Source of the DNA: Ettlia oleoabundans
Lineage: Eukaryota; Chlorophyta; Chlorophyceae; Chlamydomonadales
Direction of reading: 5' to 3'
DNA: 12,972 nt
Assembly (NCBI GenBank): GCA_019693395.1
Contig: JAAMXP010001691.1
Coordinates: forward strand, 1-12,972
Of the stretch, positions 1 to 12,972 are shown one piece after another. Positions within the stretch are counted from its first letter, which is position 1, and each line of letters starts with the position of its first letter. The notes beneath the pieces are model-generated. The model was not told the DNA's origin and did no database searches. It saw nothing but the letters and a program-made list of their open reading frames with translations. A program made the translations under genes and the position numbers.

Positions 1-2087
1 GGGCCGCCTTGGGGGGGCGGGCCCGCCACAGCGGCCCTGTAGCTGACGGGAGCCGCCCCCTGTACAGCCCAAGGCGTGTGAGGGGATGGGTGCAATGGCG
101 GCGCCATGTGTACCGCCACGTAGTCGTTGGGTGCAAACCCAGCGGCGCCGTTGGGAGGTGGGACAGGTGGCACGGGAGCAGCGGCTGGAGCGTAGGCGCC
201 GTTGGGGGGAATGCAGCTGTTGTGCAGCAAGGTGGCAAACTCGGGAGAGCGGCCCGCCGCCTGTCCCTGTCCAGCCGCCCCCTGCGACTGCTGCTCCTCC
301 TGCTGCTGCTGTTGTGGCGGCGGCGGCAGCTGGCGCAGCGGCCCGGGCGCGTGGACAGCCTGTTGCGGCTGCGGTGGCTGCTCCTGTTCCTCGTTTTGGT
401 TGCTCTGAGGCTGCTTGGGCTGCTGGAAGTACTGCTGGCGCTTCGGGGGGTAGCCATGGAGGAAGTAGCACCTAGAGCCATGCTGCAAATGAGAACAGCA
501 GGCCAGCGGAAAGGAGCAATAAGTGGCCGCACAAGCCAAGCAACGGGGCCGAGACGACCTGAGCTGCAACCAGCGACACAGCTCAAAGAAGCCACACTCT
601 CCTGTCCGTAGCAGCAACACAGGGCAACTGGAGCGTTCAGTTACCTTGAAATATCTGCTCCAACTGCAGCAACCAACAACCCGCAAGCAAGCTGCCTCCC
701 TGCGCACCTTGCAGTAGCCGTTCTTCCAGTTGCGGCAGACCACCGTCTTCTGGAGCCCCGGCCGGCCCTGCCCCTGCCCTGGCTGCTGGCCAGCCCCGTC
801 AATGCGCCGGAGCTCGTGCTCTCCATGCGCATAGTTGCACCTGCAAGGCAGGGATTTAAAAATGCCGTTCCATATAACTACGCCTGAATTTAATGCGCCG
901 ATTCATAAATCTACCCTGAATCCAATGTGCCAATTCACAAACATATCGCCTGATTTCGTATTCAATGATTTCCCCACAAAAACAACTTCTGGCGCTAAGG
1001 TGGTCGAGCGGTGGTAGAACTTGAAGCAGCAGCAAGCGGCTGGGCAACGTGGTGGATGCACCACGCAGCAGATGCAGCACCAGCGGGGCAGAAAGAGGGG
1101 CACCAAAAGTGGAATACAGTGACGCAAAGACATGGTGCTTGATGTTCTTGCGGCAGCATGCACGTGGTGGCCAGAAGCTCCCAGCCAAAACCCTGTTGTG
1201 AAACCCTGGCGCACTCTGTCGCAAGGACTTCCCCGGCAATATGCCATACATGCACATGCTGGCAACTGCGACCCACGCACTTGTTTCCGTGGGAGCAGGA
1301 CCCCGCCTTCCAGTGCCGGCACAGCATCGTCTTGTAGTTGGGTGGGAACTGCTGGTCGGTCTGCAGGGGAGGTGTGTCAGGGCCGGAGGCGGCCTGCTGC
1401 AGCCCACAATAAACAAAGTACACGAAACGGGCAGGAGGCACGAGTCAGCAGTTCCTTCGGTTCCAGCTACAATCAACCTTAGCACCCAACTGACACTAAA
1501 TGAAATACAGAATGATAAGGGCGCTGGAATCTACTTATTCGAGGGGTACATGCATGCTGGGAGACAAGAACCAGGGTGGGCAGGCAGCGCTGCAAGCTGT
1601 ACCTGGCTTCGGGGCACAACGAGAACGCGGCCACCGTCGCTATTGCCCCCCGCCTCTGCCGTCGGCTGCGGCTCTTCCTCCTCGTCGGCCCAATCCCGCG
1701 CCTCATCATACTCGTGCTCCTCGCCTTCTGCGTACTCCTCGTATTCTTCGTACTCCTGCGCCTGCTCCTCAGCCGGCGGGCCACCTCCGGAGGACCAGCC
1801 GTTGGCGGCGGCTGGCCGCGGCGGTGGCGGCGGCAGGAGCCTGGCCGCGGCGTAGCCCGAGGCCTCCGTGCCATTGTGCGCCGCCTGCGGAGGGCAATCA
1901 AGGGGCTTAATGTTGGGCCACGAACGCTCCAGGCGCGCGGCAACGACGGTTTTGACCCACAGGCTTGATGCGGTGCAATGGCGCAGCCCCTGAGGAAATC
2001 AGCTATATTTAGCGGGATTGCACACATGCACGACTTTCTGCAGGCATCAAGCGCGCCAAGACTCACGCCGACCTGTGAAGACTCCAT
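1..2087 (-). CDS. Tandem CCCH zinc-finger protein, TTP/ZFP36-like (3' end beyond window)
   Basis: Spliced gene on the minus strand. Proposed coding exons are 2087-2067, 1989-1603, 1396-1281, 840-708 and 482-1 (open to the edge). All introns are GT-AG and all junctions keep frame. Two fingers of type C-x7-C-x5-C-x3-H are each rebuilt only by splicing: finger 1 (about residues 162-180) has lead-in NYKTML and runs CRHWKAGSC, SHGNK, CNYAH; finger 2 (about 210-228) has lead-in QKTVV and runs CRNWKNGYC, KHGSR, CYFLH. The YKTxLC lead-in and HGEHELR tail are hallmarks of TTP-type mRNA-binding proteins, which act on 3' UTRs; an RNA-binding role is inferred. Before the fingers lies an acidic Tyr/Glu stretch (EYEEYEEYAEGEEHEYDE); after them a Gln/Pro/Ala-rich, disordered-looking tail. 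Exon 1 is the weakest part: ATG at 2087 with donor GTGAGT at 2066 (MESSQVG), or donor GTCGGC at 2072; both are phase 0. The acceptor at 1397 could instead be an in-frame CTGCAG a little downstream. Confidence 0.8.
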
Positions 2088-3340
2088 GTCAAGTCAGCGC
2101 CGGGCCTATTCCGCTACCGGTAAGGACACGGGCTCCGGAAAGGGTAGCAGGGCAACCTTAGCAATTGCCGTGAGCGGACGGGGCAGGGGTTGCAGGTGCA
2201 ATATGCTCAGGAGCTAGAGGGCCGTCCACCTTTGCTTCAAATACGTGAGCGCTGAGAAAGCAGTGTTAGGGAGCTTCAACACGTGTGGTGCAAGCGGGGA
2301 AGACCGAAAGAGTAGGGGTGAGCTGTGGGTACCGCCGCACCGCACCGCCACGGCGGAGCTTGTGGGGAGTTTCACATGGGGAGCACTGCCTACTTTGACT
2401 TCCCAACCCTGTGTTGATGCTGTGGTTTCATGTCTGCGGCGGTACAGCTGGGATCAACTGTGTGGCGGCATTGTCATGAGCCCCACGACTCGCTCAGACA
2501 GCTCCTCACACCTCCAGCACAAGCCACCTGTTCCGGAACTGCCACAGGCCCCTCACCAGAAAACCAGCTGCCAGGTCCACACCCCTGCCCAGTACATGGC
2601 TGCGGCGCAGCACTTCCACACAGACCACCCATATATCAGCCGCCATGCATCGGCATTAGAACAGCTGGCGCCTGTGCTGGCTGCCGGAACATCAATCAAG
2701 CATTCTTGCCCCTGGGTTTGCATGAGAAGCTCCAGAGAGACTTCTAGGCTCGACCACTTGCTGCCCCTGCTGTGCCTGCGTTGGGCGTCACCTTCGTCAA
2801 CTATTCTTGCTGTGCAGCGCCTATATTCCTTGAGGTGGGGCGAGAACGGCTTGCCGGTTTGCAGCTGAACCAGTTCCAGCTGTTCGGTGTTGCTGGCAAC
2901 CCAAGGGCACTGCACACACTGCTGAGCTTGCCCACAAAACTGCCTTCGTCAGTTTGGCAGTACAAAAGGCTGCCAATACTTGCAATCCAAAAGCCTCGTT
3001 ATCCGAAATATTGGGAGGTTATGTTGCAGAGTGTGTGTGTTACATAACCCCGCTACTTAGACCTTACTGAACAGGGGCAGGGGCTGCAGAACATATGTAC
3101 ATGTTCTCCAATGGATGAAGTGCAGGCAATACATGTGGGTGGCACGTCCACTGTTGTCATCATTGCACATCGAGAGTCTAGAAAATATACACTGCGACTT
3201 TTCTGCCGATAGAAGAGTGCAAAGATTATGTATGGAAAGCAGGCAAGCAGCTACAGCACCTGCTGCCGCATTTGCCGCCACGGGGTTTGCGACCTCCTCC
3301 ACGCACAGCAGTTTGTACCGCATTGCTGCCTTGTGCCGCC
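2088..3340. other. Spacer: 3' UTR of the U-box gene and upstream region of the CCCH gene
   Basis: About 1.25 kb lies between two head-to-tail minus-strand genes. Its right part should be the 3' UTR of the CCCH/U-box gene and its left part the promoter and 5' UTR of the CCCH gene. A fairly long open frame on the plus strand (2245-2868) begins with GTG, shows no recognisable motif and is treated as chance. No RNA gene or mobile element was recognised. Confidence 0.5.
3040..3044 (-). terminator. Candidate TGTAA polyadenylation signal of the CCCH/U-box gene
   Basis: The minus strand reads TGTAA at 3044-3040, about 300 bases after the stop codon. It is the only TGTAA I found on that strand in the spacer. 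TGTAA is the usual polyadenylation signal in chlorophyte algae, so cleavage would be expected 10-20 bases further on, near 3025. Confidence 0.45.
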
Positions 3341-3395
3341 TCACAGCACCTGCTGCCGTATCGCCTCCACAAAATTGGCCACATGCTCCACGCAC
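3254..3395 (-). repeat. Imperfect tandem copy of the last U-box codons in the 3' UTR
   Basis: Plus-strand 3344-3395 (coding, end of the terminal exon) resembles 3254-3306 (just past the stop), offset 89-90 bases. Both carry CAGCACCTGCTGCCG and, about 30 bases on, CTCCACGCAC. On the minus strand the coding copy reads CVEHVANFVEAI and the downstream copy CVEEVANPVAAN, before a one-base shift separates them. The second copy lies after the TGA. Confidence 0.65.
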
Positions 3396-3904
3396 CGCCG
3401 CATCGTGATGCAAGGAAGGAGCAGCTTGTGGTGCAGCGGCTTGTTGGTGAGCGGGGAGGTGTCGTGGCCCTCCCTGCAGCAACAAGAACGGAGGGTGGGG
3501 AGTCATGCTTATGGGTAATGCCAGAAAGGAACTCCCCCATCCACAGGTGGCAAGGGAGTGCAAGGTTAAAAAGCCATCGTTTGGGGGGCTGCTCGTTGCG
3601 GCATGTAGAGAGTTAGGGGGGATGTTGGTGGCATACAGAAGCAGCAATGCAGCTATAGTCAGATGTAACGGCAGCACGTGAGAGGAGGCCCCTCATGATG
3701 CTCTCACAGGATTCCTACAGATGCACCTTTGTACAGCAAAAAACAGTTGTGGCAAAACAGTACAGTTGCCACAACCCCTCACCTGTACAGCCAGTTCTCG
3801 ATGGCCCGGCGCTCGTAAACAAAGCCATCCGCCGCCACCACTGGGTCACTGAATGGCTCCAAGGTGATGGGGCACAGCAGGCTGCTGAAGCGGCGCTGCA
3901 ACAC
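3341..3904 (-). other. U-box domain, split by one intron
   Basis: The domain is encoded by the end of exon 4 (3904-3783) and the terminal exon (3473-3341), separated by a 309-base intron (3782-3474) with donor CAG/GTGAGG and acceptor CTGCAG. Splicing joins AG to G to make the Arg of LYR and continues EGHDTSPLTNKPL. U-box hallmarks visible are CPITLEPF, DPVVAADG, YER, AIENWL and the SPLTN loop. There are no RING-type zinc-binding cysteine pairs, which fits a U-box and not a RING. Confidence 0.9.
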
Positions 3905-5965
3905 ATCCTGCACATCTGGTGGAATGGCGGCGCCGCCGCTGCTGGCCGGCTCTGCTGGGTTGCTATCATCGCTGCTAGCACAATCTTGGGATGACTGCTG
4001 CGGTGCCGCTGCTGCCTTGCTTCCGGGAAGCGCTGCTGTCAGCAGTGGGTTGCTGGGCGGGGCAGGACCAGTGCTAGGGCTGGCTTTCTTGTCGGCTGTT
4101 GATGGTGCATTAGCACCTGCTTCTTTACTGGGCGGCAGCAGCCAAGGCAGCACCGATGTCATCACCGGGCCGACTGCCTGGGTGCAGGCATCAGCTGTCA
4201 AGCCACAGCCCCCACTGCTGGGGCTACTACTATTGCTGCCTCCACCGCCGCCGCTGCTGCCGATGTTGCTGCTGCCGTTCAGGCAGGTGCCGCTGCTAGG
4301 GCTGCTGCCTGTACTGCCTAGAATAGGAGGGCTGGGAGCGGGCGGTGACAGGTAGGCTGCTGTGCCCTGCAGCAGAGCCGCCACCTCAGCAGGGTCAAGC
4401 TCTGGGTGGGGAGAAGCTCCTGCCTGCCCAGCTGAAAAGCGAGAAGCATGCTTCTCCCCATTCCCCTGCTGCCGCTGCACCTGAGTGCCTGCCGCTGGAC
4501 GGGCAGGAGAGTGGCCACCTGCTTGCTGCTGCTGCTGCTGCGGCGGCGGCTGTTGCTGCTGCTGCTGTGGGGAGGGTTGGAAGGGTCTGAGCTCCTCCAC
4601 GCCGTGGGCAAAGGTGCACCTGAACGGAGATGGGAGGGCAAGTGTGGCCAATGGTTTATTATAAGGTGACAGATTTCAGATATGCAGCACAGCCAGGTGA
4701 CAGTAATGGCGAGAGAGGAAGCCCTGAAGCAGCACAGAACACAAAAAAGCTATGCAACCGCGGCACCACAAAGCGTGTACCTCAAGGCTGCGTAAGCCAA
4801 CGGCAAGCAGGCATAGCATCACAGTATGACCAGGCCATTGCGTTTTGCAACCTTGTTTTGCTTTTCTTCCCCAAGGAAAAACGCGACTCCCTCTGCACAC
4901 CTGTAGCCGTGCCTGCAGCCAGCGGGGGTGCTGAAGTGGCGACACAGCTGCACCTTGAAAGGGTGGCCCCCTCGCCGCTCTGCTGATGCAACAGGCGGCA
5001 CCAGGGCTTGGGGTGGAGTCGGCGGCATGGGAGGCTGTGCAGGAGGTGGTTGCCGCCCCTGCAGTGGCAAGACATTTAGCAGGGAGGCAACGCGGCGTTT
5101 TGGTAGGTGGAAAGCAAGGCAGGCAAGATGCCGCGAGGTGGGTGCTGGGCTGGCAGCCGGCAAGGATATCCCTGATGCGACTGACATATCCTTGTACTCA
5201 TTCGCAGCACCCATGTCGCAGAGGTACCCTTTAATGGGAAGGCACCTCTGATCATGGGCAGCAACCACATCGACCTCTGATCTTGGGCAGCACCCACATC
5301 GACAATCGACTTGTTGTCGAACCTTCCACAAGCAGATCGGATTGCGGGCAACACCCTGCTGCTGCTACACTACCAGGCAGCACAGATCATGGTGCAGCTT
5401 CCACTGGTGGCCGCCTCAAGCAGCTGAGGCTCTGCAGTACCAAGCGGCACAACAACGGTTACTGAGTGCTGACCTGCTGGGAGGTAGCCCTGGAGCTGGT
5501 TGTACTGCCTGTACCGCCTGCATGGCCCCTGCCAACAGTACCGCTCGTTCTGCAGATGGTGACAACGACCCTGTGCTCGCCACTGGAGCTGGGTGCTGAG
5601 TCAGCGCTGCCAGGCACGGCAGTGTAGGCTGCGGCTGGGCCGCCACCGCCACCGCCACGGCTACTGTTGAGTCTACTGAGCTTTTTAAATTGCTCAGCCT
5701 CCTCCACGCCGTGTGCAAGGTGGCAGCAGTCGCCCTTGGAGCAAGCGCCAAATGAGGCAAAGGCGGGGCACTGCAGAAGGGCAGGCGGCAGCGGCAGCCT
5801 TCAACCTCCGTGCATAGCACCCATCAGCTTGGTAGTTGCAATACGGTTGCAAATCATGAACAGCTCTGAAGTAAGTAACAAATTCACCTGTAACTGTGAA
5901 TCCTGTGCTGGGGGTAACGCGCTGCCGAGGCTGACAGTGCTGCTGGGATTCCGGTGGTTATGCAT
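3341..5965 (-). CDS. CCCH zinc-finger and U-box protein, probable RNA-binding E3 ubiquitin ligase
   Basis: Five exons on the minus strand: 5965-5888 (start uncertain), 5770-5474, 5058-4901, 4619-3783, 3473-3341 (TGA at 3343-3341). All introns are GT-AG and phases agree, giving about 500 residues from ATG 5965. Finger 1 (residues 27-46) is CPAFASFGAC, SKGDC, CHLAH; finger 2 (164-183) is CRHFSTPAGC, RHGYR, CTFAH; both are C-x8-C-x5-C-x3-H and each is followed by HGVEE. Next come two Q6 runs split by PPP, a long Ser/Gly/Pro-rich region, and a C-terminal U-box (about 420-495) with CPITLEPFSDPVVAADG, VYERRAIENWLYR and, after the last intron, EGHDTSPLTNKPL. U-boxes recruit E2 enzymes; CCCH fingers of this spacing usually bind RNA. 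The joint role is inference. ATG 5965 has a poor context (CATATGCAT). The frame stays open upstream to a TGA at 6205-6203, so a 5' exon (for example from ATG 6389, donor after MAAVARE) is possible. Confidence 0.85.
5244..5301. repeat. 29-base tandem repeat, two copies, in intron 2 of the CCCH/U-box gene
   Basis: Copies at 5244-5272 and 5273-5301 share the core ACCTCTGATC, TGGGCAGCA and CCACATCG and differ at two positions. A partial related stretch (GCAGCACCCATGTCG) lies just upstream near 5203. The repeat sits in the 415-base intron 5473-5059. Confidence 0.7.
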
Positions 5966-7009
5966 ATGCACCTCCCCGCTGCCACCCGGCGGGCGGGCTG
6001 GTTGGGGCTGCAAGGACGTGCTCTTGTGCGCTCTCTTCTCGCTGCTGCGTTCTGGCAGCAGGCCAGCCTCTCGTAAAGCCTGCGATGGGGCGCGCAGTTC
6101 AGCTTCGGGGGTTGCCTCGAAGGCGCCGCCGGCGCAACGTTTCTGCCCGGAGGATCCGGCTGCGATGGTGTCAATGTGCAATTGGGCGCGAATCAGGCAA
6201 CTTCAACACCGCGTGCGCTGGATATCCTCCGGTCCTAAACCAAACCAGCTTGTCCGCACCTTTGGAGCAGTAGGCTTTGGCATGTTGCAGAGCAAGCATG
6301 CAAGCAGCCACGCAGTGTTTAAGGTGGCACATGAGCAGAATGCGCATATGATCCTTTTTCCAAGGGACCTCTCTGGCTACTGCTGCCATGTCAGCGCCGC
6401 TGCGTGTGCTGTTGCATTGTCAACTCCCATCACATAACTTTCGCCCGCCTTGTGTCACGCATTCCATGGTACTCACACATGCTGCACGTACCGATTACAC
6501 ATCACAAAGCCTGGCAGATTTGCATCCCCAGGTTCTGCACCTTGTTGGGATCACGGCGGCACCAGTACAGGGGGACGGTGCAGGGGTACACGTGTAGCCG
6601 CCCTTGGGCTGATGTGAAGCGAGGCAGCACTGTAAGGCCATTGCCAGCCTTGGTGGTTTTGAAATGTAACAGCTTTTAAATTTGCGGCGGCAGTGCACCG
6701 TCGGCATTCCCACCGCCGGTGTTGACAGTACCCTCTGTCGCATGCTGGTGCCGGGTTCATCCATCCAGGCTCTGCATGCTGCGCGGTTTCACGTGTATAC
6801 CGCGAGATATACGTATGGCTGTCCTTTTCTCATGTTTTGCTGCGCGAATTATGCCTCTACTCGAGCATCGGTAGCTGCTGACGGCAGGCTGAGCTGGCGG
6901 GGCGCACAGAAACCTGCATCCCCGCTAGCCATCCAGTTACGATCAATCACTACCCGCTGATGGACTGAGAGGTTGCGCTGCTAACCCTGCTGACGATCAT
7001 CCGGCGATC
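5966..7009. promoter_or_regulatory. Divergent upstream region between the U-box gene (-) and beta-galactosidase gene (+)
   Basis: The two neighbouring genes point away from each other, so this roughly 1 kb must hold both promoters and both 5' UTRs, and perhaps a first exon of the minus-strand gene. I see no convincing TATA box or other named element. A weak inverted repeat (CGTGTATACCGCGAGATATACG) lies near 6791-6812. Open frames here lack recognisable domains. Confidence 0.45.
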
Positions 7010-12849
<5,840 letters not shown>

Positions 12850-12972
12850 GTGTGTCTCCTGCTTGACGTATGATGGGGGCGTCTTTGCCGGCGTGGGAAC
12901 CTCCTCAGCTGCTGATGGTGGTTGTGGACGCGCGCGCGCGCTCGCCCCCACCCCCCCCGCCCACTCCCCACC
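12850..12972 (+). other. Start of intron 13 of beta-galactosidase gene, cut by window edge
   Basis: The donor GTGTGTCT follows Met-Val-Gln of exon 13, where LacZ continues with DILLMKQNNFNAVR; no such coding follows here. The stretch holds a GC dinucleotide run (12931-12942) and a C-rich end. Confidence 0.7.

Noticed and set aside
9..611. Arg/Leu-rich open frames on the plus strand, including a poly-Leu run
   Set aside because: They are the reverse of CAG/CCG-rich codons in the last visible exon of the CCCH gene; the poly-Leu is antisense poly-Gln.
641..832. Stand-alone minus-strand open frame of 63 codons
   Set aside because: Out of frame with the real exon 840-708, whose frame gives NYAHGEHELRR and CRNWKNGYC and joins both flanking exons in phase.
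2245..2868. 207-codon open frame on the plus strand in the spacer
   Set aside because: It starts with GTG, has no recognisable domain, lies opposite other open frames, and shows none of the codon pattern of the exons nearby.
3864..4355. Leu/Pro-rich open frame on the plus strand
   Set aside because: Antisense of the Ser/Gly/Pro-rich linker exon of the CCCH/U-box gene, whose coding sense is supported by finger and U-box motifs on both sides.
5667..6437. 256-codon open frame on the plus strand
   Set aside because: It runs opposite the first finger exon and the upstream region of the U-box gene, has no motif, and is best explained as an antisense shadow.

Overview
This window looks like nuclear DNA of a green plant-lineage microalga, most likely a chlorophyte. 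The reasons are moderately GC-rich sequence (judged by eye), many introns of about 80-820 bases with CTG/CAG-rich and pyrimidine-rich stretches, strong TTGCAG/CTGCAG acceptors, glutamine and alanine/proline runs in coding exons, a TGTAA-type polyadenylation signal, and a LacZ-like family 2 glycoside hydrolase of the kind kept in plants and green algae. There are no bacterial operon signs, no tRNA or rRNA gene and no CRISPR array. No species is assigned.

Three spliced genes can be reconstructed from splice sites, phase agreement and protein motifs. (1) Minus strand, 2087 down past base 1: a tandem CCCH zinc-finger protein related to the TTP/ZFP36 type of RNA-binding proteins, five exons seen, 3' end outside the window. 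(2) Minus strand, about 5965 to 3341: a two-finger CCCH protein that ends in a U-box, i.e. a probable RNA-binding E3 ubiquitin ligase. All internal junctions are in phase; the first exon is uncertain. (3) Plus strand, 7010 to beyond the right edge: a LacZ-type beta-galactosidase (GH2). Thirteen exons encode the first 429 residues, and the window ends in intron 13, before the catalytic glutamates.

Layout: 1-2087 CCCH gene; 2088-3340 spacer with the 3' UTR of the U-box gene and the promoter side of the CCCH gene; 3341-5965 CCCH/U-box gene; 5966-7009 shared upstream region between divergent genes; 7010-12972 beta-galactosidase gene. The two minus-strand genes probably both act on RNA. The beta-galactosidase is a metabolic neighbour with no evident link to them.

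The most notable points are the CCCH plus U-box domain combination, three GC-AG introns among the first four introns of the beta-galactosidase gene, and local duplications around splice sites. The acceptor of exon 8 is preceded by two upstream copies, the 3' part of exon 8 is copied in the following intron with its own donor, and the last codons of the U-box gene are copied just after its stop. No mobile element was recognised.
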